NCBI GenBank assembly: GCA_023362775.1
Contig: JALMGJ010000015.1
Location: 5,415,001-5,479,000 of the forward strand
Source: Charina bottae
Lineage: Eukaryota; Chordata; Lepidosauria; Squamata; Charinaidae
Reading direction: 5' to 3'
DNA length: 64,000 nt
Part shown: positions 55,090 to 64,000 of the stretch, piece after piece
How positions within the stretch are numbered: the first letter of the stretch is position 1
How the letters are laid out: every line of letters starts with the position of its first letter
The notes under the pieces: generated by a model
The model's database searches: none
Told to the model about the DNA's origin: nothing
What the model saw: only the letters and a program-made list of their open reading frames with translations
Program-made: the position numbers and the translations under genes

Positions 55090-57321
55090 TGTAATTATAT
55101 CATTATCGTGTAATTCAATATATATAATTAGGTAATAATTACATTTTAATTATATAATATTTAATTAATATGGAAGTTAAGGCTGAGATAAAGCCTAAGA
55201 GAGAAACTCTTGTATAACCGGACGGTGTGACTGGCCATGCGCTCCAGCTCTAAAAGCTGCCCGGCGGGCTGTGTTTCCTCCAGAGGCCCTCGGTCTGGAC
55301 CCTGCTCCTTTCCCCCACTGTGTCATCCCAGGTTTCATCCCCAACGCGGACTTCTTGGAAGAGCTGCGGAAGGAGCTCCTGAGCCTGGATTTCCATGAAA
55401 AGTGCAATGATCTGTACAAGTTCAAACAGGTGAGAGTTCCAAATTAACACTCTGCCGAGGGGCACCAATATCCCAAATACAGGAAGACCTCGATTACTGA
55501 CTGCCTCGTTCAGTGACCGTTAGAAGTTATGACAGTGCTGAAAAAATTAATTTTACGACCAATGCCTGCATTTACGACCTTCGCTACGTCCCTTGGTCGC
55601 GTGATCGCCATTACAGTCAGTACGTGTCCTCCTGTGCCTGACCTGTTGTTTTTCTTCCCCCCCCCTTGTAGAGCAGAGATTGGAGAGGAAGGGATTACAA
55701 GAGAGTAAGCAGGTACACAATGGGGAATACACCGCCTGTTTGCATAGCGCACTCGGGGCTGCCAGCACATTGCTTTCGATGTGTATTCCCCATTGTGTGC
55801 CTGCTTACACTCTTGTAATCCCTTCCTCTCCAATGAATGTAAATACAGACATTAATTCCCTTCTTGCTAATTATCCCAGCACCAGGGTGAGCATTTCAAA
55901 GGGTGGGGGAAAAGGAAAGCACAGTTGTGGTCATGTGATTTCCCACTTAGCGACCTCTTCGCTTAATGACAGCTGCCGGTCCCAATTGTGCTCGCTAAAT
56001 GAGGACTACCTGTATGGTTTTCTTCTGCAAGAGCTTCCATCCCTGAATAATCTAATGTATCTTTCTTGTTGCAAAGTCGGATGACCTAAAGAAGAGAGGA
56101 GGGTCCCACATTGCGGCATTAAGGTAAATTTGCTGATCATATTTAATAATAATAACTTTATTGTCATCCCACTATACACCAAGTGCACAATAGAATGAAA
56201 TTTCATTGCAGTTGGCTCACAATTTCAATCAAACACTAAAATACTAATAAAAAAATCCATAGTTACTATAAAATATACATTCTTTAGCTCACAATTTCAG
56301 TCAAACACTAAAATACTAATAAAAAATCCATAGTTACTATAAAATATACATTCTTTACACATCCAACATTTCACCTAAAAGAACTTACTTAAGCATTCAA
56401 GAATCCAATAGCCTGGGGGACAAAGCTGTTTCCCAGTCTGGCTGTTCTACCTCGGATACAGCGGAACCTCTTCCCAGAGGGTAACAAAGAAAACAAACCA
56501 TGATGAGGATGGGAGGCATCACTGATGATCTTTCGAGCTCTGGACAAACGGCGTGCATGTGCTAAATCTTGGATGAGGGGCAGAGATATCCCAATTATCT
56601 TTTCTGCTCCCCTTACCACTCTCTGCACAGACTTTCTATCTGAGGCACTACAGCAGGGCTTTCCAAAGTGCCGCCGCTGGCGACACACACGGCGGCGGCG
56701 ACACGCGGACGCACGGCGGCGGCGCGGGGGGGCGTGCGGCGGCGCGCATGGCGGCGACGCGGGGAGGCGTGCGGCGGCGCGCGCGCGCGCACGGTGGCAG
56801 CGCGGGAGGGGCGTGCGGCGGCGCGGGGGCGTGCACGCGCACGGTGGCGGCGCGGGAGGGGCGTGCGGCGGCGCGGGGGGCGTGCGGCGGCGCGCGCGTG
56901 CATGGCGGCTGCCGTGCACGCGCGTGCCGCCGCTTCCGGGTGGTGTGGCGACACACCACGCTGTGTGTGGCGACACACTTTTGTGTCGCGACACACAGTT
57001 TGGAAAGCTCTGCACTACAGCCTCCAAACCAGATGGAAATATTTGATGGCCAAATCAAAGCAATAGGCCTAATTTACACCTTATGCTTGTTCCTGACTTG
57101 ATGTAGTAGGAATCCACACATTTAGGCTTAATATTTTTTGCAAAATAGGCCACTGTGGTTTGTTCAACAAATCATGGTTTAAGAAATGCAGATTTAGCTT
57201 TATGTGAAGATGCAGCCTACGTCTCTTCTGAAAGTGAAGCAGTTGTTGACACCTTATTTTCCCATTTAGAACAATTGTGCTGGTTTCACTCATTGTCCAT
57301 ATAGGCCAGCTTGCAAATTGC

Positions 57322-57368
<47 letters not shown>

Positions 57369-60300
57369 ATCTATCGCATTTCTTCACCGCCCATCTCATA
57401 CAGACGACTCTGGGCGGTTATTTAGCTATACATATAGCCCACCCCACTTCTAGTTTATTCAACTTGAACTATGAACATGCCCATTCATGAGGAACTGGGC
57501 CCTATTTAGCCACATGGGCTTCTTCTGAGTCCACAATCATAGATTGCACGTTTAGATGTGGAGACATTTGAGACTCCCGAAACATACAATTGATGAAAAT
57601 TGAGAGCACATTTTCTTGCTGTTGTTGAATTGAGAACCGTACAAAGCTGTAATAGAGGGTCTGAAGTAACCCTAACATATTTTCAAAAATTAAAGATTTC
57701 CCAAAGGTCCTATAACCAACATTTGGGGGGAGGGGGAAATCACAAAAAAAAACCCTCTAGCTCTGCTTATATTGTATCATTACCCTGGCCACATAAGACT
57801 TTTCCTTCTAAAAAACCAGTAAATATAGCCCTTGGCCTCCAAAATTTTATCTGTCCTGTGAGAGCAAATGACAAAATGCTTCCTTGCTCAGATAATAGGC
57901 AGGGCTGAGATTTTGCAAGCTCACCTGTGTTCTCTCTCATCTTTTAGAAAAGTTCTTTTTGAAGAATTCCGGTCTTGGCTTTCTGATGTGGTCCAGGTAG
58001 AGCTGGAACCAACCATTGATCTGTCTTGTGCTAAATATGAATATACAGGTAAGCCAAAAAAAAAAAAAGGAACCCTGCAGGTAAGAATCCGTTGTGTTGC
58101 TAGAAGTAACTGTATGAAACATGGGAAAGATACTGTTTAATTGGGATTCAAGCAATAGATTGGGACTTGGGTGCGAAGAATCAACACTGACTTGATGGCA
58201 CATAATCAGCTTGACAGCTCTGCCTTGTTTTAGCCACGCTGGCGTGATCTGTCTAGCGCAACCAAAATCATGTCTTGTTCCAGATACCCTGCTGTGCCAC
58301 GATGATGAGTTGGAGGGGCGGCGAATCGCATTCATCCTTTACCTTGTACCCCCCTGGGATAAGCACGATGGGGGCACTTTGGATCTCTTCTCTACAGATG
58401 GTAGGATTTAGTTATTTTGCCTGCTTGTTAGATTTTATATCCCATATTCAGGAGCTCAGGGCAGCTACATAGTGCTCCATCCTTCCACTCCCCCCCCCCC
58501 ATCATAACTCCTTGATTGATTGAGGTGCCAGTCCAACACCTAACCCGCTATATGACCTGATGGTTTGGAAATCATAAGTCTTCACTCCCCCCCCCCCCAT
58601 CATAACTCCTTGATTGATTGAGGTGCCAGTCCAACACCTAACCCGCTATATGACCTGATGGTTTGGAAATCATAAGTCTGCTCCTTCATCTGCAATACTT
58701 ACTTTGCTAGCACTTTAATTTTTGAAAACATTCAGCAATTTGATTTGGAGCAAATTTAGCACTTTGAAGGATGGACTGGCTTACAGTTTCAACAAACGAA
58801 GTGTCAGGGAGATAACGGGCAGCGATGGAGGGGGCTCCCTCCAGGAAGGGAAGCGCATGCGTAGTACTGAGACTTTAGCCTTCCCTCCCAAACGTCTCAA
58901 GAAAGCCCCGCCCCAGATTCTGAACTCTGTCTCTGGGTTTCCTCAAGCCGATTTGGTTTAGCTGGATTTCTGTTAGCAAGAGCTTAATAAACACTAGAGA
59001 CTGGATTCCAAGCCTCAGCGTGTTATTTCTACACTCATAATCAGGACACGATGGTAGCTTGTTATTTTTAATAAAACATGGGATTTGTTTTTAATTCTGT
59101 ATCTAGCTGCTGCTAAGGATGCTATCTGTGTAGCTGTCTGTGTGCCAAAATAAACAAAGCTATGTGACAAAACAAACAAGCTGCACCTATCATGGGTTCT
59201 CTGCAGCTTCTTTGTATTTGAGAGTGCTCTGTTTCTTATTCATAAATCTCCCTTGGCTTCAGATTTTTCCCTCCAACCCTTGCTCCCACTATGGTATGTT
59301 AGGGTCCTGTAGGAAGTTAACCATGTTCCATGGTGTCGCAGCAGCTCGATGACCGGTGAGGTTTTCAAGTGAGGGGCAGCCTCTGGCCATTGTTAACCCT
59401 ATTGTCAAAGAGAAGGTCCTGGAACATTGACACACAACAGCACTTTGAACACTGTATCGCAGGGGTTAGAAATTAGGTATGCAGGGGTGCCAAATTCCTT
59501 ATACAGAATATAAATGGCCGTTTGTACGTACGTGTGTGTGTGTGTAAAATATACTGGCCAGTGTCTCACATTTTTTCACATTTTCGCACGACACCTCTTG
59601 AGGTTTCAGGAGCGAATGGCAGAACCTCAAGAGTTTTTGACATTCAGGTGAGATTTTAGGTGAGAACTTGAGAGACTTTGAATTTTTCTTAAAATTTCGC
59701 TTCCTAAAAAAGTTGAGTGCTGACTGCTATAGAGTCATTCTTCATCATTGGCGATCACTCGTAGCCGAGTAAGATTGTCTTCCAAGGGTAAACTTTTAAC
59801 GGTGGATCCGCAAGTGGCTGTAAAGGCCACTTTACAAAGAGATGCACGTGTGGTGGTCTCTTCCACAGGATGGGGTTGTCTGTTCCTGTATTCCAAGTTC
59901 CGGTTTGGCCAAAGCTTATTTGCATCATCTGAATAAGGGAGGAAACGTTACTCAGGAATGAAACTAATTATTTCATTCATCAACCGCGGGTGAATCCCCG
60001 GTATTTCCACATTAAAGGCTTTTTAAGGCCAAAGCTGAGAGAGGCCTCTGAATTTTTGGTGAGTCAGGTTCAGCCACAGTGCTGCGCTTGACAATCCAGC
60101 GTGCAATTTCAAATGTTCATCACCACAGAAATCCCCTTTATGCATTAGTGGGTTTTTTGTTTTATTTCCTCGTACTGCAAGCTCCCCCACTTTAGACGCG
60201 TGCTTACTTACTACCAAGTAGGCTGCTACAGTATATATTTGGGGGGTATGCCGTGTGGTGCTTATGGTATTAGGGCAGGGGTCGGCAAACCGCGGCTCGC

Positions 60301-63300
60301 GAGCCACATGCGGCTCTTTGGCCCCTTGAGTGTGGCTCTTCCCCAGGCAGGCGTGGCGGGGGCAGGCCCTAAGTGTGCGCGATTGGCCCGCAAACTCCCG
60401 CCCGCAAACCCCGCTCCCGCGCTGGATTCCCCACCAGCTTTACCGGAAGAGAAGCGACTGGAGCAGTCGAGCCTCTTTCCTCCTCCTTCCAAACCTCCCC
60501 CGCCCCCTTCCACGCGATTGGCTCCCGCCCGCAAACCCGCCCCCTTCCACGCGATTGGCTCCCGCCCGCAAACCCGCCCCCTTCCACGCGATTGGCTCCC
60601 ACCCGCAAACCCGCCCCCTTCCACGCGATTGGCTCCCACCCGCAAACCCCGCCCCCTTCCACGCGATTGGCTCCTGCCTGCAAACCCCGCCCCCTTCCAT
60701 GCGATTGGCTCCCGCCCGCAAACCCCGCCCCCTGGCCCTCAAGTGATATTATAAATTTTATAACTGTCAAAATGGCTCCTGGCATAAAAAAGTTTGCCGA
60801 CCCCTGTATTAGGGCAAGGCTGAGACTTAAGATCCTCCTCGATTAAGTCTTGTTTGTAAGCTTGATTCTTCTGTGTCGTCTGTCTGCAAAGGTCACTGCT
60901 CCTCTCTTCATTTAGAAGCCAAACAAAGCCAGCCAGAGGGTTCTGAAATGTAGGAGACGGTGGGAGAATTTCAGCATGTTGTGCTTACTGGTATGTGTCT
61001 TGTGGACTTTTCCTCTGGCAGATCATTTCCAGCCTTTGCAGATCGTCAAGTCTTTGGTCCCTTCCTGGAACTCGCTCATTTTCTTTGAAGTATCGCCAGT
61101 CTCTTTCCACCAGGTAAGCAATTTCTTCTTCTTCTTGACCGGCAGTTTGCTGCTAGGATGGGGCAGGGGAGTATAAATGAGCCCGTGCATCCTTCAAAGC
61201 CAGAAGGGCTGTTCAAGGTCTCGTATTTGGACCGGCATTTGGCCAGAGCCAGACACTGTCCCTCTGACCTTGATGTTCCTCAACTAGCCAACACGGTGAA
61301 CTCCCTGCCCAGGTTTAACTGCTGGCTCTCAACTCTTAGTCCCTCTTCGTGAACTGGCATCACCGGGGCTCTGAGTATCCCTATGCAGCACCCCGCCCCA
61401 CCACCCAGCTCCTCCTTGCTTTGAGTTGGATTTGATCTTCACCCAAGGAGCCCGCAGCAGCAAAACTAGCAAGGGTCTGTCCCAGACTCTCCATCTTCTG
61501 CAGGTCTGTTGACTCAGAGCTTCCATCCAGGAGGGCCTCAGGCCCCATCTCCCGAACCATCCTTACGCCACCGCATGGCCACCCACAGACCGGCTTACCT
61601 TTATTTGTAACAGCTAGCCTCGGGCTGAGGTAGTTCATGCGCTCCAGCTGGTATTTCACAATTGATGTTATGTTCAAATGCTGCTGCGTGGTCCAGTTTT
61701 TCTGGCGATACAAATATGGGAAGCTGCTGCCATCTGCCGAGTTGAAGTATTAGTTCAATGTTGTCATCCTTGACTGGCAACCGCTCTCCATAGTTTCAGG
61801 GAGGAATTTTTTCAGACCACCCTGAAGATGTTGGGGTTGAATCTGGGGCTTTCTATGGGCTAAGCAGATGTTCTGCCACAGTTGTGCAGCCACTAGATGG
61901 AGCGGGACAAAAATATGAAATGGATCCAGCAGCCCCAGGCCCTTTCATAAACTTAAGAAGCATCTTTGTCTGAGAAATCAGTGCTAACGGTGTTCTTTTG
62001 GCTTCTCCTCTGTTCCAGGTGTCTGAAGTTGTTTCCAAAGAGAAGAGCCGCTTGTCTGTGAGCGGCTGGTTTCACGGCCCTTCGGTTGCACGACCGGCAC
62101 GTCGCGTTGAACCAGGGATTCCACGAACTCCCCACATCCCTTGTGATGTAGGCTCCTTGCTACCTGCAGTATTGGCATTGTTCTACAATACTTTCAATCC
62201 TTAGCCTGACCTACCAAGGAGAAGCCCTCCCGTTTTCTCTGGAAAGGCCACCTCTGCCTTTGCTTTCATGTTTCAACTTTCAGAGTTATAGCTTAACATC
62301 TGGTGGGTGCCGGGCTGGGGATAGCCATTTCACCGGAGAGAAGCTGGGCTTTGCTGATTTTGTGCTGCGCGCGTGGTGTGCACTTCAGTGGGGGTGAAGC
62401 GTTTACTACTGAGTGCAAAGCAGTATGAGTGTACAAGCTGGACCACGTCTGACAAGATACCAGCACTCCTGCCATTAGAGTAGTAACAGCAGAGAACAAA
62501 GATGGTTTATTTTGGACAAGTTGATTTTCGGTGCCATAATGTAAATTTTGGCCTTGTCTTCCCTTCCCCTCCTCCACTCTTAACATTTTTCCAGCCTGAA
62601 ATCTTGTATGACTGGATCAATCCGGTTTATCTGGACATGGATTCCCAAGCACAGATCCAGGAAGAATTTGAGGATCGGTCTGAGATCTTGCTGAAAGACT
62701 TTCTCAAGGTGGGTCCCAAACTTAGCAACATCCATCTCCTTGGGTAATAGGAGACAGTGCAACAGGTGTCACCTTTATTCTCATATTCCTTTGAGCTTTA
62801 AAGGGCAGGTTGAGGGGTGTGAAGTACTAATCTCAAAAAAGAACCTTCTAAAATTGGTGACCATTTCCCTGCTTAGAATTGTTTGTATATATAACTCATT
62901 GTCAGCACAGAAGTAAGTAGAATTTTTCTTCTGTTAAAAACTAGCCCAATATTTTTAAATCTTTGATTCAAGAGTAAGGGGAAATGGCTATTCAGGTAGA
63001 AATTGTTACATTATCTTTTGAGGAATACTGAAGAATATCCAAACAATTTCATTCTATGCATATTTTGTTAGGTTTTCTCTTTAGAGAAAAGAGGAATGCC
63101 AGTAGAGAAATTGAAAAAAAAAAAAAAAGAAAGCCTAATAACTTTCCGGGAGATTTATGTCATACATTTTTTGCCTGCTTTTTCACCACTATAAAGATGA
63201 AGTAGGCTGGTGTTAAGAAATTGGAATTCAGCCATTTCTGAACAGTTTGGATCTCCTTGCCATTTTCTCTGCCTGGAATTCAGATAGTTGAAGTGAGGGA

Positions 63301-63903
63301 TATGTTTCTGTAAGAAGAGTTCGATGGAAAAGTGAATGTGCCCATTGTTCAAAACAAGTTTGTAATTAACACTCCTGAAACAGAATCCTCGCGTCTTTTT
63401 TAAGCAATTGGACACTAAGTCACTACCCGCCAGTGGAACAGCCATGACAAGCCTGAGGAAACCAACACCATTTTTATCTGGCACGTAAAAAGCATCCAAC
63501 TTAGCACAGAGGAATGGTTGAAGAGAGGAAACCCCATTAATTTAGGAGCAGCCATCAGAATGCCCTGCGCAGGTGAGGCATCCTGATTTCAGGGGATCTC
63601 CACTGCTGCTCTTGCTTTTTCTGGCAAAGAGCCAAATCCCAAATTGAAAAGCCAAAGCAGGGGAGCTGATGCCACTTTGGTAGAGCAAGCTGTCGTTACT
63701 CAGTAGTTTGGTTGTGTCCAGCTCTTTGTGACCGAGGAACTCCCCCCGTCAACAACCGCTTTCGCAAGCTCCCTGCTTCCAAGCGTGTGCTTCCAATGGG
63801 CTTTCCTTGTGCTTGGTTCCTAGAGAGACAAGTATCAGCTGGTTTGCAAAGCTCTGGAGATGGAAGGGCTCAGCTGGAACAGCAGAGGGCCCCCAAACCA
63901 AAG
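54347..63903 (+). CDS. OGFOD1: OGFOD1, 2-oxoglutarate/Fe(II) prolyl hydroxylase of ribosomal protein uS12 (5' part, 9 coding exons, runs off the window)
   Basis: OGFOD1 hydroxylates a proline of RPS23 (uS12) and affects translation and stress granules. Exons: 54347-54527, 55284-55429, 56077-56123, 57948-58048, 58284-58400, 61022-61113, 62019-62147, 62595-62708, 63824-63903; 335 codons plus two bases, with GT-AG junctions and matching phase. Catalytic residues are intact: HXD H164/D166 (in [12 protein letters not shown]), distal H227 (VSFHQ) and 2-oxoglutarate arginine R239 ([13 protein letters not shown]), all offset by 9 from human H155/D157/H218/R230. The basic N-terminus (about residues 22-30) fits a nuclear signal. 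The C-terminal domain lies beyond the right edge. Confidence 0.96.
54672..54712 (+). repeat. (ATT)n microsatellite
   Basis: About 13 ATT units in OGFOD1 intron 1. Confidence 0.95.
55028..55089 (+). repeat. (TA)n(GA)n microsatellite
   Basis: About 18 TA then 13 GA dinucleotides in an AT-rich stretch of OGFOD1 intron 1. Confidence 0.95.
55284..55429 (+). CDS. OGFOD1: OGFOD1 coding exon 2
   Basis: Residues 61(part)-109, [11 protein letters not shown] to LYKFKQ. Acceptor ctccag, donor gtgaga. Confidence 0.95.
55480..56012. mobile_element. Tigger-like MITE, copy 7, with nested hairpin
   Basis: CAGGAAGACCTCGATTACTG end and ATGAGGACTACCTG end between TA dinucleotides. It fills most of OGFOD1 intron 2. 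Interrupted by the hairpin at 55680-55834. Confidence 0.75.
55680..55834. repeat. Hairpin element inside Tigger-like MITE
   Basis: Arms of about 52 bp (55680-55731, 55783-55834) are near-perfect complements (TTGGAGAGGAAGGGATTAC). Confidence 0.85.
56077..56123 (+). CDS. OGFOD1: OGFOD1 coding exon 3 (47 nt)
   Basis: Residues 110-124 plus two bases, [15 protein letters not shown]. Acceptor gcaaag (non-C at -3). Confidence 0.92.
56146..56650 (-). mobile_element. Rex1/CR1-group LINE 3' end
   Basis: Minus-strand open frame with [30 protein letters not shown] and [12 protein letters not shown], the usual C-terminus of Rex1-like reverse transcriptases. The 3' UTR carries a 72-bp tandem duplication (56214-56285, 56286-56357). 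OGFOD1 intron 3. Confidence 0.75.
56654..57012. mobile_element. hAT MITE (CAGAGCTTTCCAAAC family), extreme CpG variant
   Basis: TSD CACTACAG on both sides (56646-56653, 57013-57020). The interior from 56670 to 56940 is almost pure GGCGGCGCG-type repeat. Confidence 0.92.
57324..57371 (+). repeat. (CTAT)n microsatellite
   Basis: About 11 units next to a short L2-type 3' end (CACCGCCCATCTCATAC, minus) at 57375-57425. Confidence 0.9.
57948..58048 (+). CDS. OGFOD1: OGFOD1 coding exon 4
   Basis: Residues 125(part)-158 plus one base, [13 protein letters not shown] to AKYEYT. Confidence 0.95.
58284..58400 (+). CDS. OGFOD1: OGFOD1 coding exon 5 (HXD iron site)
   Basis: Residues 159(part)-197 plus one base. 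Holds iron ligands H164 and D166 in [15 protein letters not shown]. Confidence 0.96.
58489..58686 (+). repeat. Recent 98-bp tandem duplication
   Basis: Two essentially identical copies of a segment starting with a C run and containing CCTTGATTGATTGAGG, in OGFOD1 intron 5. Confidence 0.95.
59735..59845 (-). mobile_element. LINE 3' terminus, second copy
   Basis: Shares CATCATTGGCGATCACTCG and GTGGATCCGCAAGTGGCT with 28605-28700. Confidence 0.8.
60276..60806. mobile_element. hAT element with CCAAT/GC-box minisatellite (second family)
   Basis: Ends CAGGGGTCGGCAAAC / GTTTGCCGACCCCTG, exact TSD TATTAGGG (60268-60275, 60807-60814). Six 37-bp units (ATTGG at 60517, 60554, 60591, 60628, 60665, 60703) of GCGATTGGCTCCCGCCC followed by GCAAACCCGCCCC. 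OGFOD1 intron 5. Confidence 0.95.
61022..61113 (+). CDS. OGFOD1: OGFOD1 coding exon 6
   Basis: Residues 198(part)-228, [16 protein letters not shown] to SFHQ. Holds distal iron ligand H227. Confidence 0.95.
62019..62147 (+). CDS. OGFOD1: OGFOD1 coding exon 7
   Basis: Residues 229-271, [17 protein letters not shown] to PHIPCD. Holds 2-oxoglutarate-binding R239. Confidence 0.95.
62595..62708 (+). CDS. OGFOD1: OGFOD1 coding exon 8
   Basis: Residues 272-309, [16 protein letters not shown] to LLKDFLK. Donor gtgggt. Confidence 0.95.
63824..63903 (+). CDS. OGFOD1: OGFOD1 coding exon 9 (last in window)
   Basis: Residues 310-335 plus two bases, [12 protein letters not shown] to SRGPPNQ. Donor gtaagg; the following exon is outside the window. 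Confidence 0.93.
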
Positions 63904-64000
63904 GTAAGGCTGCTCCAGGCTGCATCATTCCCAACTGAGCAGTTGTGCCCTGTCCAGCCACTGACCTGTGCGGGCTGCGTTTGGCTATTACTCAGAGATA
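63904..64000 (+). other. OGFOD1: OGFOD1 intron 9 start
   Basis: Non-coding sequence after donor gtaagg, cut by the window edge. Confidence 0.85.

Noticed and set aside
60200..60846. Overlapping 127-184 codon frames on both strands
   Set aside because: They follow the 37-bp GC-rich units of a hAT element, not a gene.

Overview
The window is vertebrate nuclear DNA, almost certainly from a squamate reptile. The genes are interrupted by GT-AG introns. The space between and inside them is filled with L2, CR1-like, L1 and other LINEs, tRNA-derived SINEs, hAT and Tigger-like MITEs, Penelope-like tails and microsatellites. An (AATAG)n tract at the 3' end of a LINE favours a snake, but that is inference.

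Three protein-coding genes can be rebuilt exon by exon, each by matching translated exons to the remembered family protein and checking splice phase. AMFR (gp78, ER-membrane ubiquitin ligase) is complete on the minus strand: 14 coding exons from 32997 down to 5194, 637 residues. NUDT21 (CFIm25, poly(A)-site selection) is complete on the minus strand: 7 coding exons from 53661 down to 37116, 227 residues. OGFOD1 (ribosomal prolyl hydroxylase) starts on the plus strand at 54347 and runs off the right edge after coding exon 9 (63903). NUDT21 and OGFOD1 are head to head with 685 bp between start codons, which holds several CCAAT and GC boxes. The order AMFR-NUDT21-OGFOD1 matches the mammalian arrangement (human chromosome 16q).

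Layout: 1-3800 is intergenic and repeat-rich beyond the AMFR 3' end. 3800-32997 is AMFR, with a CpG island at its start (about 32.6-33.6 kb). 33.0-37.1 kb is intergenic with L1, hAT and LINE fragments. 37.1-53.7 kb is NUDT21. 53.7-54.35 kb is the shared promoter. From 54.35 kb onward is OGFOD1.

The most interesting non-genic content is in the introns. Three short inverted-repeat elements of Penelope type carry hammerhead-ribozyme cores on both strands. One hAT MITE family contains a 61-bp unit present once, three times or about 31 times at different loci. Two different hAT elements share the same CCAAT/GC-box minisatellite. One hAT insertion at the end of AMFR intron 3 duplicated a branch-point-like motif. 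There are also several multi-level nested insertions, many provable from target-site duplications (TSDs). No CRISPR, operon or other prokaryotic feature is present.
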